NCBI GenBank assembly: GCA_031082125.1
Contig: JAVHLM010000003.1
Span: 224,842-288,841, forward strand
DNA length: 64,000 nucleotides
Origin: Candidatus Eremiobacterota bacterium
GTDB taxonomy: Bacteria; Vulcanimicrobiota; CADAWZ01; Ess09-12
Reading direction: 5' to 3'
Both the position numbers and the translations under genes were made by a program. The notes below the pieces were generated by a model. That model was not told where the DNA came from and did not search any database. It saw only the letters and a list, made by a program, of their open reading frames with translations. Shown here one piece after another: positions 43,070 to 53,050 of the stretch; within the stretch, counting starts at the first letter, position 1; each line of letters starts with the position of its first letter.

Positions 43070-43455
43070 TACACGAGGAGAAGAACCCCGAGGGCTACAT
43101 TGACCTCATTGACAGCACCTCGCAGGAAGTGGTGGGGAGAAAATACAGGCTCACTGCTTCAAAAACCAGCGTGCTCTGCAACGAGCGCTTCGCCGCAGGG
43201 GAGATGGTAGAGGTCCTTTTCCCTTCAAGCATTGACATGCAGGAGGCAAAAGAGGAAGGCGGCCCCTGGGAGGGCTTCTCGTCGAAGTGGTTAAAAAACA
43301 ATGCCCTTGAGATCAGGGAGCTTCACACCGGCGTCGTGATTCACAGGGCTCCCTACAGCAGGCGCTTTCTGGGAAAGGCAAACAGCGCCGCTCGCTGCCA
43401 TGCCCTTAAATCAATCCTGAGGCGCTTCATGGAAGGCGGAGCCTATGGAAGATAG
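43066..43455 (+). CDS. Hypothetical protein coupled to the DUF4126 gene
   Basis: 129 residues, soluble, no signal. Contains YIDLIDSTSQEVVGRKYRL and a basic C-terminus (KANSAARCHALKSILRRFM). Not recognised. The start overlaps the stop of the DUF4126 gene by 4 bp, so the products probably act together or are at least co-expressed. Confidence 0.7.
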   Translation: MIHEEKNPEGYIDLIDSTSQEVVGRKYRLTASKTSVLCNERFAAGEMVEVLFPSSIDMQEAKEEGGPWEGFSSKWLKNNALEIRELHTGVVIHRAPYSRRFLGKANSAARCHALKSILRRFMEGGAYGR

Positions 43456-43633
43456 GGGCCTGCAGGAGAAAAAGCCAGGGAACAGGCGACAGGAGCACAT
43501 ATGACCTGCGCGTCTCTTTCCGCCACCCGATATGGGGCAGGATTTTACCTGCACGAGAATAATCCCACAGGTTCCGAAGTAACTTCTGTCTACACCACTG
43601 GCCCGCACTCAGTATAACCGGGAGGGAATGCCC

Positions 43634-43846
43634 ATGTCAAGCAAGTCAGTAAAGAAGAGTAAATCGAAGCCCAAGGCGGAAGAGAGCGAGGCTCTTTCAG
43701 CGCTCGCCGCTATGGCGCGCCGGGACGGGGAGGCTCTTGAGGAAACCCTCAAGGGCGAGGCCCTTGTCAATGATATGACGGCCAGGGAAATCGAGAAAAA
43801 GAACAGGATAAATATAGGGGAGATCCTCTCACGCCATGAAAGCTGA
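43634..43846 (+). CDS. Small helical protein preceding cdd
   Basis: 70 residues from ATG 43634, about 7 nt after GGGAGGG; ATG 43628 is too close to it. Basic N-terminus (SSKSVKKSKSKPK) then Ala/Glu helix and the end INIGEILSRHES. Overlaps cdd by 11 bp, so it is likely translated with it. Not recognised; confidence is moderate because it is short. Confidence 0.6.
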   Translation: MSSKSVKKSKSKPKAEESEALSALAAMARRDGEALEETLKGEALVNDMTAREIEKKNRINIGEILSRHES

Positions 43847-44255
43847 GCTGCAGGGGGACTGGCAGGCAAGGCTCATAGCCCATGCCCGCGATGCAAGGGA
43901 ACATGCTCATGCGCCCTATTCACATTACAAGGTAGGGGCGGCAGTGCTTGCAGGAAGCGGAAGGATTTACGGCGGCTGCAACATTGAGTACGCCACCTAC
44001 ACCCTCACAAGGCATGCCGAGATGACCGCATTCGAAAAGGCTATTTCCGAGGGGGAAAGGGATTTTCTTGCCCTGGCCGTCATCACTGACGATAAAAGCG
44101 CTCCTTTCCCCTGCGCGCTCTGCCGCCAGGTCATGGCAGAGCACTGTGCTCCCGCCTTCGTGGTCATAGGGGCCAATATGGAAGGCGCCATAAGGAAAAC
44201 AACCCTCGCAGGGCTCTATCCTCACTGTTTCGGTCCCCGCAACCTGGAAGCCTGA
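43836..44255 (+). CDS. cdd: Cytidine deaminase
   Basis: 139 residues, the usual small tetrameric type. Deaminates cytidine and deoxycytidine for pyrimidine salvage. Zinc and catalytic motif HAE (RHAEMTAF) with PCALCRQ; homologues often have CAE and PCGxC. Substrate part NIEYATYTLT replaces the common NxENASY. It overlaps the upstream small gene by 11 bp. Confidence 0.93.
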   Translation: MKAELQGDWQARLIAHARDAREHAHAPYSHYKVGAAVLAGSGRIYGGCNIEYATYTLTRHAEMTAFEKAISEGERDFLALAVITDDKSAPFPCALCRQVMAEHCAPAFVVIGANMEGAIRKTTLAGLYPHCFGPRNLEA

Positions 44256-44381
44256 ACAGGGCTCCACAGGGCCCGCTCCCTCCTCGCTTCAAAACTGCCT
44301 GGAAAGCTTGAAGGAGGAAGGCTCAAGGCCGGACAATATAAAAGGAGAAAAACACTCCACCAGAAAAGAGATGTGATTTCC

Positions 44382-46649
44382 ATGAAAAAAGCCTTCCCCG
44401 TGCTCTTGCTCTTTGCCCTCCTTCTTGCGGCGCCCCTTTTTGCCGCCGACCCGCCGCCTCAGGACATAGAGGCCCGGATCGAGGCGCTCCTTGGAAATAT
44501 GAGCCTCGAGGAAAAGCTCGGGCAGATGACGCAGTATTCCGAGGGGCAGAGCCCCATTGAGACCGAGGTGATGACCGGCAGCGAGAAAGACAGGCAGCTC
44601 CATAAGAACAAAACTTCCAGGGAGCGCTTCATCGCCCTGGCAAGGAGGGGCATGCTCGGCTCCCTTCTCAACTGCATCGGCGCGGCAAAAGTAAACGAGC
44701 TCCAGAAAGTGGCAGTGAAGGAATCGAAGCTCGGGATACCCATCATCTTCGGCTACGATGTCATTCATGGTTACCGCACCATATTCCCCATTCCTCTCGG
44801 GCAGGCGGCCTCGTGGAACCCCGGGCTCGTGGAAAAGGGTGCCCAGGTTGCCGCCAGGGAGGCCGCCTCGGAGGGAATCCACTGGACCTTCTCCCCCATG
44901 GTGGACATTGCCCGTGATCCCCGGTGGGGCCGCATTGCCGAGGGATCAGGCGAGGACCCCTTCCTCACGTCGGTCATGGCGAGGGCCCAGGTGAGGGGCT
45001 ACCAGGGGAGCGACCTCTCGTCGCCGTCATCAGTGGCAGCCTGCGCCAAGCATTACGTGGGATACGGCGCCGCCATCGCAGGAAGGGATTACAATACCAC
45101 CGAAATACCGGAGCGCTCCCTGAGGGAGATCTACCTGCCTTCTTTCAAGGCCGCCGTTCTGGAAGGCGTGGCGACCTTCATGAGCGCCTTCAACGACCTG
45201 AACGGCGTGCCCACCTCGGGAAACCGTTACACCCTCACCACGATCCTCCGCGACGAATGGAAATTCAAGGGATTCGTGGTGAGCGACTGGGAGTCAATAC
45301 TCCAGCTCATCCCTCACGGCTTTGCCGCCAACAGGGCCCAGGCCGGCATGGAAGGCGTGCTTGCGGGCGTTGACATGGACATGGCCGACGGGATCTACCA
45401 GGAATGCCTGCCGGCCCTCGTCAACGAGGGGAAAGTGCCCATGGCGGTCATAGACGAATCGGTACGGCGCATCCTCCGCATAAAGTTCCAGAAGGGGCTC
45501 TTTGAGAATCCCTATACCGACATCACCCTCGCACCCAAGGTCCTCCTCGCCGAGAGCCACAAGACAGACGCACTTGCAATGGCGCGTGAGACGATAGTGC
45601 TGCTGAAAAACGAGGGAAAAACCCTTCCGCTGAAGACCACCCTCTCCTCTGTCGCTGTCGTGGGGCCCCTTGCCAATGACGGCAGGAACCTCATGGGCTC
45701 ATGGTACGCCCAGGGAAGGGACGGGGACAATGTCCCGATCCTCTTCGAGCTGAGGAAGAAGCTTAGCCCCTCCTGCAAGCTCACCTATTCCCAGGGCTGC
45801 CCCATCGAGGGGCCGGCGAAAGCGGGTGAGATTGAGGCGGCCGTCAAAGCCGCGAAAGCAGCCGACGTGGTCGTCGCCGTGCTGGGAGAGCGCGGGGACA
45901 TGTGCGGCGAGGCGGCAAGCAGGTCCTCGATAGATCTGCCCGGCCGCCAGCAGGAGCTCCTTGAAGCCCTCCACGCCACGGAAAAGCCCGTGGTGCTCGT
46001 CCTCCTCAACGGCAGGCCCCTCACCATCCAGTGGGCTGCCGATCACATCCCCTCAATCGTCGAGGCATGGTTTCCCGGCACCATGGGAGCGCGGGCCATC
46101 GCCGACGTGATCTTCGGCGACTATAATCCCGGCGGAAAGCTCCCCGTCACATTCCCGAGAAACGTCGGGCAGATTCCGATATACTACAGCGCCAAGAATA
46201 CGGGGCGTCCCGCGTCAGCGAGCGACAAGTTCACCTCGAAGTATCTCGACGTGCCGGTGACGCCTCTCTATCCCTTCGGCCACGGCCTGAGCTACACCAC
46301 CTTTGAATACAGCGGCCTTGAGCTCTCGTCGGCCAGTATCAAGAGAGGTGAAGACCTCCAGGTCTCCGTCACGGTAAAGAACACCGGCGCCAGGGAAGGC
46401 GACGAGGTGGTGCAGCTCTATATCCGGGATCATGTGGCAAGCGCCACGAGGCCTTTAAAGGAGCTGAAGGCTTTCAGCCGCATCCACCTTGTACCCGGTG
46501 AGGCAAGGAAGGTCTCATTCACCCTCACGCCTGATTCATTTGCCTTCTATAACAGGGAGATGGTCCGCACCGTCGAGGCCGGAGCTTTCTCTGTCTTTGC
46601 AGGGGGAAGCTCCCAGGGCGGCCTCGAGGCGAAGCTTGAGATCGAATAG
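44382..46649 (+). CDS. Secreted GH3 beta-glucosidase (BglX-like)
   Basis: 755 residues from ATG 44382 (GTG 44373 also possible). Signal peptide (VLLLFALLLAAPLFA). GH3 N-domain with KHYVGYG, the nucleophile Asp in VVSDWES (near 304), a GH3 C-domain (VVGPLANDGR, VVVAVLGERGDMCGEAASRS) and a C-terminal Fn3-like domain (VTVKNTGAREGDEVVQLYIRD). Cleaves terminal beta-glucose or related sugars from oligosaccharides, likely in the periplasm. The unknown secreted paralogue B starts 10 bp later. Confidence 0.95.
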   Translation: MKKAFPVLLLFALLLAAPLFAADPPPQDIEARIEALLGNMSLEEKLGQMTQYSEGQSPIETEVMTGSEKDRQLHKNKTSRERFIALARRGMLGSLLNCIGAAKVNELQKVAVKESKLGIPIIFGYDVIHGYRTIFPIPLGQAASWNPGLVEKGAQVAAREAASEGIHWTFSPMVDIARDPRWGRIAEGSGEDPFLTSVMARAQVRGYQGSDLSSPSSVAACAKHYVGYGAAIAGRDYNTTEIPERSLREIYLPSFKAAVLEGVATFMSAFNDLNGVPTSGNRYTLTTILRDEWKFKGFVVSDWESILQLIPHGFAANRAQAGMEGVLAGVDMDMADGIYQECLPALVNEGKVPMAVIDESVRRILRIKFQKGLFENPYTDITLAPKVLLAESHKTDALAMARETIVLLKNEGKTLPLKTTLSSVAVVGPLANDGRNLMGSWYAQGRDGDNVPILFELRKKLSPSCKLTYSQGCPIEGPAKAGEIEAAVKAAKAADVVVAVLGERGDMCGEAASRSSIDLPGRQQELLEALHATEKPVVLVLLNGRPLTIQWAADHIPSIVEAWFPGTMGARAIADVIFGDYNPGGKLPVTFPRNVGQIPIYYSAKNTGRPASASDKFTSKYLDVPVTPLYPFGHGLSYTTFEYSGLELSSASIKRGEDLQVSVTVKNTGAREGDEVVQLYIRDHVASATRPLKELKAFSRIHLVPGEARKVSFTLTPDSFAFYNREMVRTVEAGAFSVFAGGSSQGGLEAKLEIE

Positions 46650-46659
46650 AGCGGCGGCG

Positions 46660-47685
46660 GTGAAGCCAACAGGCGCTCAGCCACACGGTCGGCGGAAGCT
46701 CTCTGCCTTCATTGTTGCCCTGGCATGGCTTCTCATGGCAGGGGAGTGCCTCTCCCGCCATGGGGTGCCGGCTCCATTCTCTCTCATCGCTTATGAGAGC
46801 AAAAGCCACACGAGGCAGCTCTACGATTCCCCACCCGGCCCCGAAGCGGTCATCTCCCGCTATTTCACCCCCGGGCTCACTGCCTCCATGCGCGCCGATG
46901 CCCGCAGGATAAAAGGATCCTTCGGCGGGATAAACATCTTTTCTTCGGCTCACTATGCCACTACCTTTGTCACCGGCACGGCAACCCTCAGGGATGTCTT
47001 TGATGCCCGTGTCCCGGGGAACTTCCAGATATTCCTCGCCTACGCCAGGGAAAAGTTCGGCACAGACCCCGCAGCTTACGAGCGGTTTCCTCTGGCAGCC
47101 ACGGCCTTTCTTGAATCCTGCGGATTTGACGCGGTCCTCTACCGGCCTGACCAGTTTCACCCTGTCTTCACCGACGCCCGCGCCGACACATGGATGTTTC
47201 TCCGCGACGCTCCCTCCTTCTCCTCCCCTTATTATTACAGCTCCCGGGTGAAGGACCGCAGAATCGAGGTGACAGGAGGAATGGCCATGAGAGCCCAGGT
47301 GTCGTCCGATCCCCTTTACGAAAACCACTGGATGTACTACATTCCATCGGAAAACAGCAGTTACAGGCAATATTGCGTGCCAGGAAAGGAAGAAAACCGC
47401 TGTAACAGCAATGTAACGGGAAAACCGAGTGATTATTCCCCCCCGATGCCTTCAAGGGAAGCCATTGAAAGACGGGAAAAGCTTGGCATCGCCCCATCGC
47501 CCCTCTCCGGGCGCACCCTCCGCGTTGGGGGCTGGAAAAGCGAGCAAAGCGCCTCTGAGTCAGTGCGCGACGGCATAAGATTCGTCCACGATCCTGAATA
47601 CGGCACCTGGGGAGGCTGGGGCATCTACCTTCTCCCCCTGGACAGGGAATTCTGGCTCCCCCCTGCAGGAGGCCATGGAAAGTGA
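46660..47685 (+). CDS. Secreted protein of unknown family (paralogue B)
   Basis: 341 residues from GTG 46660; the open frame runs back into the beta-glucosidase gene but no better start is seen. One hydrophobic export segment (FIVALAWLLMAG) without a clear lipobox, then the same blocks as the lipoprotein at 40933: YFTPGLT, GGINIFSSAHYATTFVTG, DVFDARVPGNFQIF, QFHPVFTDA, TWMFLRDAP, NHWMYYIPS and GTWGGWGIYLLPLD. Family unknown. It directly follows the GH3 gene, so it may act with an extracellular glycan, but that is inference. Confidence 0.78.
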   Translation: MKPTGAQPHGRRKLSAFIVALAWLLMAGECLSRHGVPAPFSLIAYESKSHTRQLYDSPPGPEAVISRYFTPGLTASMRADARRIKGSFGGINIFSSAHYATTFVTGTATLRDVFDARVPGNFQIFLAYAREKFGTDPAAYERFPLAATAFLESCGFDAVLYRPDQFHPVFTDARADTWMFLRDAPSFSSPYYYSSRVKDRRIEVTGGMAMRAQVSSDPLYENHWMYYIPSENSSYRQYCVPGKEENRCNSNVTGKPSDYSPPMPSREAIERREKLGIAPSPLSGRTLRVGGWKSEQSASESVRDGIRFVHDPEYGTWGGWGIYLLPLDREFWLPPAGGHGK

Positions 47686-47691
47686 GACAAC

Positions 47692-47720
47692 TTGCCTCTT
47701 CAGGGGACTTGTGGTATCAT
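47692..47720 (+). promoter_or_regulatory. Extended -10 promoter for the DAHP synthase operon
   Basis: TTGCCT (47692-47697), 17 bp, TATCAT (47715-47720) preceded by TGG. Transcription would start near 47727, 25 nt before the aroF ATG. Confidence 0.6.
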
Positions 47721-47751
47721 TAGGGGTATATGCAAGCCCGGGAGAATCAAG

Positions 47752-48630
47752 ATGAAAAACGTGAAACTGGCGGCTCTCAAAGGCGTCGAAAAAACCGTGG
47801 TCACCGTGGGAGGCTGCGAGATAGGGGGCGCCTTCACCGTCATTGCCGGCCCCTGCAGCGTCGAGAGCGAGAAGCAGATAATTGAGACCGCAAGGGCGGT
47901 GAAAGAGGCGGGGGCGAAGATCCTGCGCGGCGGGGCCTTCAAGCCCAGGACCTCCCCTTATGCCTTTCAGGGGCTGGGCCTCAAGGCCCTCAAGCTCCTT
48001 GAAAAGGCCCGCCGTGAGACCGGGATGCCCGTCGTCACCGAAGTCCTTGACACCCGCGACGTGTCATGGGTAAGCGAGTTTGTAGACATGCTCCAGATAG
48101 GGGCCCGCAACATGCAGAACTTCTCCCTCCTCAAGGAGGTGGGCCGGGCGGGAAAGCCGGTAATTCTGAAGAGGGCTATGCACTCGACTCTTGAAGAGTG
48201 GCTTAACTGCGCCGAATATATCCTGAATGGGGGGAACTCCCAGGTAATCCTCTGCGAGCGCGGCGTCCGCACTTTTGAGACGTATACGCGCAACACCCTT
48301 GATCTTTCAGCAGTCCCTTCCCTCAAGGAGCTCACCCACCTCCCCGTGATTGTCGATCCCTCCCACGGCACGGGGAGAATAAGCCTCATCGAGCCGATGA
48401 GCCTCGCGGCGGCCGCCTGCGGGGCAGACGGGATAATGCTCGAAGTCCACATAAGGCCGGAAGAGGCTCTCTCCGACAAGGATCAGTCCCTTTCGCCATC
48501 GCAGTTTTCTGACATAATGAAAAAAGTCACCGCCCTCAACGGTTTCCTTGAGGGCATCAGGCGGGGGGAAAAGGAGGTAAAGCCCGATGGATCTTGCAAA
48601 GGTAAGGGAAAAGATAGATCTCATCGATAA
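47752..48630 (+). CDS. aroF: 3-deoxy-7-phosphoheptulonate synthase (AroA-beta / KDO8PS type)
   Basis: 292 residues from ATG 47752 (GGGAG 7 nt upstream; ATG-less extension to 47692 rejected). Condenses PEP and erythrose-4-phosphate to start aromatic synthesis. Marks: [36 protein letters not shown] and VDPSHGTGR, of the short type used in Bacillus and Thermotoga. Its last 44 bp overlap pheA. No chorismate mutase domain is fused; that lies in pheA. Confidence 0.95.
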   Translation: MKNVKLAALKGVEKTVVTVGGCEIGGAFTVIAGPCSVESEKQIIETARAVKEAGAKILRGGAFKPRTSPYAFQGLGLKALKLLEKARRETGMPVVTEVLDTRDVSWVSEFVDMLQIGARNMQNFSLLKEVGRAGKPVILKRAMHSTLEEWLNCAEYILNGGNSQVILCERGVRTFETYTRNTLDLSAVPSLKELTHLPVIVDPSHGTGRISLIEPMSLAAAACGADGIMLEVHIRPEEALSDKDQSLSPSQFSDIMKKVTALNGFLEGIRRGEKEVKPDGSCKGKGKDRSHR

Positions 48631-49639
48631 AAAGCTCATAAATCTCCTGGAAGAGCGCATGGAGCTCTCGCTTAGGGCGCAGAAGCTCAAGCAGGAGGTG
48701 GAAGACCGAAACCGCGAGGAGGAAGTGATGCACCACGTGGCCGAGCGCTCGGGAGGCCTTGTGTATCCCTCCTTTACCCGGCGCCTCTTCGAGCTCATCA
48801 TCGGGGAGAGCAAGCGCCTCCAGAAAAACGGCTACCGCCTCATAGGATTCCAGGGCGAGCACGGCGCTTATGGCGAGGTGGCAACGCGCGCCTGGGACAC
48901 CCATCTCGCCCCCATACCCTGTATCGAGTTTGCCGATGTTTTCGACAGCGTGTCGGGAAAAAAACTTGACTTCGGCATGGTGCCCGTGGAAAACTCTCTC
49001 GAGGGCGCCGTCACCCAGGTCAATGACCTGCTGATCGACACGGACCTCCATATAGTGGGCGAAGTGGTGATTCCCGTCCATCACTGTCTCCTTGCGCTCC
49101 CTGATACTGATTACCGGGAGATAAAAGTGGTTTATTCCCACCCCCAGGCGCTTGCCCAGTGCAGGGGATTTATCACGCGCAACGCCCTTGAGATGCGTCC
49201 TTATTACGATACGGCAGGTGCGGCGAAAATGCTCGCCAGGGACATGCCCCACGCATCGGCAGCCATTGCGAGCAGCCTTGCCGCCGAGCTTTACAACCTC
49301 CAGGTCATCAAGGAGAACATCGAGGACCACCCCTCGAACTTCACGCGGTTCGTCGTACTCTCGAGGGAGAAGGCTCCCATGAAAGGTGAAAAGTGCTCAA
49401 TCGTGTTCTCGGCAGCCCACCGGGCCGGCACGCTCTTCGGCGTTCTCAGGCTTTTCGCCGAGGCAGGAATCAACCTCACGAGGATTGAATCGCGGCCCCT
49501 CAGGAATGACCCGGGCCACTATGTCTTCTTTCTTGATCTGCTGGGAGATCCCGAAGACCGCGCCGTGGCCGCGGTACTTGGAGAAGTTGAGAAGGCCACT
49601 GTCAAATACAAGCTGCTGGGGTCGTACGGGAGGGCCTGA
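48587..49639 (+). CDS. pheA: Bifunctional chorismate mutase / prephenate dehydratase
   Basis: 350 residues. Residues ~1-85 are an AroQ-type chorismate mutase ([19 protein letters not shown]). Residues ~90-270 are prephenate dehydratase ([35 protein letters not shown]). Residues ~275-350 are an ACT domain ([11 protein letters not shown]) for feedback by phenylalanine. Makes phenylpyruvate. AAAGGAGG precedes the ATG, inside the end of aroF. Confidence 0.96.
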   Translation: MDLAKVREKIDLIDKKLINLLEERMELSLRAQKLKQEVEDRNREEEVMHHVAERSGGLVYPSFTRRLFELIIGESKRLQKNGYRLIGFQGEHGAYGEVATRAWDTHLAPIPCIEFADVFDSVSGKKLDFGMVPVENSLEGAVTQVNDLLIDTDLHIVGEVVIPVHHCLLALPDTDYREIKVVYSHPQALAQCRGFITRNALEMRPYYDTAGAAKMLARDMPHASAAIASSLAAELYNLQVIKENIEDHPSNFTRFVVLSREKAPMKGEKCSIVFSAAHRAGTLFGVLRLFAEAGINLTRIESRPLRNDPGHYVFFLDLLGDPEDRAVAAVLGEVEKATVKYKLLGSYGRA

Positions 49640-49640
49640 T

Positions 49641-50471
49641 ATGAAAATAGCCATTCTGGGAGCGGGAAACATGGGAGCCTGGCTTGCCTTGACCCTTGCA
49701 GAAGACCACGAGGTCGGTATTTATGACATTGACAGCACAAGATATGCCGCCATGGAGGGGAAAAAGACAATTCATACCTTCTTAGCTCCTGCTGCACTTG
49801 GAGAATACAGGCCGAACCTGCTCCTCAACGCCGTAAGTCTCAAAAACACCGTGGAAGCCTTCGAGAGCGCCCTCCCCCACGTGGAGGAATCGTGCCTGCT
49901 GGCCGACGTGACCTCCATCAAGGGAAACCTCCCGGCATTTTACCGGGGCACCTCGCGCCGCTGGGTCTCGGTCCATCCCATGTTCGGCCCCACCTTTGCC
50001 AACCTGAAGGCCCTCTCGCGGGAAAACGCCGTCATCATCAAGGAATCCGCCGACGAGGGAAAGGCCTTCTTTGAGAGCTTCTTCAAAAATCTGGGCGTCA
50101 CTATCTTCTATTACCATGCCGACGAGCATGACAGGATGATGGCTTATTCACTTACTACGCCCTTTGTGGCAACGCTTGTCTTCGCCGCCTGCATGACTGA
50201 AGACGCCGTGCCCGGCACGACCTTCGCAAGGCACCGCGAGATCGCCAGGGGGCTCCTGGGTGAGGATGATCAGCTCCTCGCCGAGATTCTCTTCAACGAT
50301 CTCTCTCTTTCACAGATTGAACAGATTACCAACAGGCTTGAGTTCCTGAAGCATATCATCAGGGGGCGCGACGGCGACGAGGCGGTGAAATTCTTCGCAG
50401 GCCTCAGGAAAAACATCGGCGGGCCCCTTCAAGAGACCCCTTCACCGCAGGAGGATGCCATTAAAGCCTGA
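49641..50471 (+). CDS. tyrA: Prephenate dehydrogenase
   Basis: 276 residues from ATG 49641, right after the pheA stop with GGGAGGG upstream; a longer frame reaches back into pheA. NAD-binding ILGAGNMGAWLAL at the start, VSVHPMFGPTF with the catalytic His near 115, and HDRMMAYSLTTPF. Oxidises prephenate to 4-hydroxyphenylpyruvate for tyrosine. It completes the DAHP synthase-pheA-tyrA set. Confidence 0.92.
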   Translation: MKIAILGAGNMGAWLALTLAEDHEVGIYDIDSTRYAAMEGKKTIHTFLAPAALGEYRPNLLLNAVSLKNTVEAFESALPHVEESCLLADVTSIKGNLPAFYRGTSRRWVSVHPMFGPTFANLKALSRENAVIIKESADEGKAFFESFFKNLGVTIFYYHADEHDRMMAYSLTTPFVATLVFAACMTEDAVPGTTFARHREIARGLLGEDDQLLAEILFNDLSLSQIEQITNRLEFLKHIIRGRDGDEAVKFFAGLRKNIGGPLQETPSPQEDAIKA

Positions 50472-50490
50472 AAGGGAAGAGAGGATCGCC

Positions 50491-51894
50491 ATGGGTGACT
50501 TTGTGCTCAAGGGAGGGACCGTGGTAACGGCAGGCTCCCTCTTTTCCGCCGACGTGGCCGTCAAGGGAGAGAAAGTGGCCGCCCTCGGCGACATTCCCGG
50601 CGAGGAGAATGTCCTTGACGTCAGGGGGAAGCTGGTGCTCCCGGGGGCGCTGGATGCCCATGTGCACTTTCACCTTCCCATCGGGGGAGGGACTTACTCG
50701 GCCGACGACTTCGCCACCGGCGGGAGATCGGCCGCCCTCGGCGGCGTCACGACCGTATTTGACTTCGTGCACGCAGGGCCGGGGGAGGAGCCTCTTGCCG
50801 CTCTGCAGGCAAGGATGGCTGAGGCGCGGGAATGTCCCGTGGACTACGGGCTCTTCTACTGCATCAGCGAGCACACCCCCTCCATGGAGACAGCAGTGCC
50901 TGAGCTGATTAGGACGGGCATCGCCTCATTCAAAATCTACACCACCTACCGCCCGGCCGGCATTTATCTCGATGACGGGGGATGTGCCCGCCTCTTGAGG
51001 CTGTGCGCGGAACACGGCGGGATGGCATCGATACATGCCGAGAATGACACCATGATAGAGGCCGCCATAGAGGAGGCTTCAGAAAATAATGAACTTTCCC
51101 CGCCCTGGCACGGAAAAACAAGGCCGCCTTTCACCGAGGGCGAGGCCATAAGAAGGATGGCTTACCTGGCGAAAAAGACCGGCGCCATTATTCATATCAT
51201 GCATGTCTCCTCGGGTGAAGGGCTCGGTGAGGTCATCCGCGCGCAGCAGGAGGGCATTGCACTCACGGCAGAAACATGCCCCCACTACCTTCTCTTTGAT
51301 GAATCGAAGCTTGAAGGCCCCGACGGCTGTCTTTATACCATGACACCGCCCCTCCGCACTCCCCGGGACCAGTCGCTCCTCTGGGAAGGGCTCGTCAATG
51401 ACCACCTCCAGTTCGTGACGACTGATCACTGCCCTTTCACCAGGGCACAGAAGGAGTGCTCAAAGGACGATTTCAGGAAAATCCCCAAAGGAGTCGGTGG
51501 CGTAGGAACCCTTGTGCCGCTCATGTACTCGGAAGGCACCGCCATGGGAAGAATCAGCATTGTCAAAATGGTGGAGCTTCTCTCGGAGAACCCTGCAAGG
51601 CGCTACGGCCTATGGCCCTGGAAAGGCGCCCTTCTCCCCGGGTCCGACGCCGACATCACCGTCCTGGCACCGGAAGATTCCTGGGTGGTCACCAAAGATG
51701 AGACCGGGTCAGCCGCAGACTACTCCATCTTCTCGGGAATGAGCCTCAAGGGAAGAATTGAGCAGGTATACCGGAGGGGCAGCCTTCTCGTTGACAGGGG
51801 AAAGTACCTCCCGCCGGCGTCGCCGGGGCAGTTTCTCCCCAGGAGGGTCATGCCCGGCAGGACTCTCAAGGCTTGTTCCACGGGGGCTTTCTGA
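50491..51894 (+). CDS. Dihydropyrimidinase / D-hydantoinase family
   Basis: 467 residues from ATG 50491 (AGAGAGGA upstream; ATG 50455 abuts a Shine-Dalgarno and is less likely). Cyclic amidohydrolase with DAHVHFH, the carbamylated Lys in SFKIYTTY, HAEND, HVSSGEG and TTDHCPF, a complete two-metal site. Opens hydantoin or dihydrouracil rings. It follows tyrA after 19 bp, so it may share that transcript; the physiological substrate is not evident. Confidence 0.9.
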   Translation: MGDFVLKGGTVVTAGSLFSADVAVKGEKVAALGDIPGEENVLDVRGKLVLPGALDAHVHFHLPIGGGTYSADDFATGGRSAALGGVTTVFDFVHAGPGEEPLAALQARMAEARECPVDYGLFYCISEHTPSMETAVPELIRTGIASFKIYTTYRPAGIYLDDGGCARLLRLCAEHGGMASIHAENDTMIEAAIEEASENNELSPPWHGKTRPPFTEGEAIRRMAYLAKKTGAIIHIMHVSSGEGLGEVIRAQQEGIALTAETCPHYLLFDESKLEGPDGCLYTMTPPLRTPRDQSLLWEGLVNDHLQFVTTDHCPFTRAQKECSKDDFRKIPKGVGGVGTLVPLMYSEGTAMGRISIVKMVELLSENPARRYGLWPWKGALLPGSDADITVLAPEDSWVVTKDETGSAADYSIFSGMSLKGRIEQVYRRGSLLVDRGKYLPPASPGQFLPRRVMPGRTLKACSTGAF

Positions 51895-52846
51895 GAAACA
51901 CCGGCTGCGTGAAGGCCATTTTCCCCTGTGAAGATTCTACCTCGGCCCTCACGTAGATATCGTCATCGCGATAGTGATAGGAAGCTTTTGCACCCTTCGT
52001 CTTCTGGAGCACACGGCGCGCCGCGCCGCAGAAGGTCACGGTATATTCAGTGTCCTTCTCGGGCGTGATCTCTATACGATACTCCTCTGCCCTGGCTGAG
52101 AGCTCCGACAGGACCACACCGGTGGTGCAGTAAAAATCGCCCTCGCGGAGAGATCGCATGAGCGCGTCAGTGGTGAGCTCAGGGGCCCTCACCATCACCC
52201 AGGCCCTGCCGGGATTTCCCCAGCCGTCTTTCTTCTTCTTTTTATGGTAATGGGCATCATCGGAAGCAACGCCATAGACTCTCTTTCCCATCTGAAGCAG
52301 CATGTCCCACCGTATCCTGTTCTCCAGGCCCGTGCTGGACATCGCGTTGTAAATCTCGATAAGAAAAAAGCCTTCAATGACTGCTATCTCCACGGGAAGA
52401 ATATGGTTCTTGTACGAAGGGTGGTTGAGCAGAGGGATCCCCCCGGCATCGCGGATGGCTTTCACGGTTTTCACCAGCACCTCTTCAACAGTCTTTGCCT
52501 TGACGGGCTTTACATGCCTGTTTATATTGACAGCGTTCATATGGATGACCTTTTTTTCCGCCATGGTCCCCACCTCTTCACCGGCGATGACCAGAAAGTC
52601 TTTTGAGCTGTTGAGCTTTCTCTGCGTCACATCGGTGAAGCGGTCATGATCGGTAAGCACCAGGAAATGATACCCGTGATCGCGGTACCATTTCACCATC
52701 TCCTCCGGCGATGAGTCGCCTTCCCACGCGTTGCTATGGCAGTGCATGGCTCCCTTGTACCAGGAAGGCTCTGCAGGAGCCATGCCGGGGAGGAGGGCCA
52801 TAAAGACCACCATCAGAATGGGTATCATGCGGTGTCGTGCATTCAT
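51866..52846 (-). CDS. Secreted PHP-domain metal-dependent hydrolase
   Basis: 326 residues. Signal peptide (MVVFMALLPGMAPA) then PHP domain: AMHCHSNAWEGD, FLVLTDHDRF, LLNHPSY and GVASDDAHY with the expected His/Asp ligands. C-terminal ~90 residues form a beta domain. PHP proteins are phosphoesterases; the exported version is common in environmental bacteria and its substrate is unknown. It overlaps the convergent hydantoinase end by 29 bp. Confidence 0.87.
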   Translation of the reverse strand: MNARHRMIPILMVVFMALLPGMAPAEPSWYKGAMHCHSNAWEGDSSPEEMVKWYRDHGYHFLVLTDHDRFTDVTQRKLNSSKDFLVIAGEEVGTMAEKKVIHMNAVNINRHVKPVKAKTVEEVLVKTVKAIRDAGGIPLLNHPSYKNHILPVEIAVIEGFFLIEIYNAMSSTGLENRIRWDMLLQMGKRVYGVASDDAHYHKKKKKDGWGNPGRAWVMVRAPELTTDALMRSLREGDFYCTTGVVLSELSARAEEYRIEITPEKDTEYTVTFCGAARRVLQKTKGAKASYHYRDDDIYVRAEVESSQGKMAFTQPVFLRKPPWNKP

Positions 52847-53050
52847 CGCAGTTTCGTCCTGAGCCTGGGATATTCCATAGTGTGCCGCTCCAGAGGTATA
52901 GATGTTCAGTGCACTATGAATTATTCCTCCCCCTCTTCCTGGGAGGAGCCGTCAAAGGAGCGGAGAAACATTACTCTTCCGGGGAACGCCCCGCGCCCTG
53001 CCGGGGTTTTGCGGGACCGCTCCCCAGGCCTGTGCAGCAAAGGAGTCGCC

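Noticed and set aside
52736..53050. N-terminal extension of the TolC-ankyrin gene
   Set aside because: The residues are basic and Cys-rich without family match, run over the divergent PHP gene, and would hide the clear signal peptide that begins at ATG 53051.
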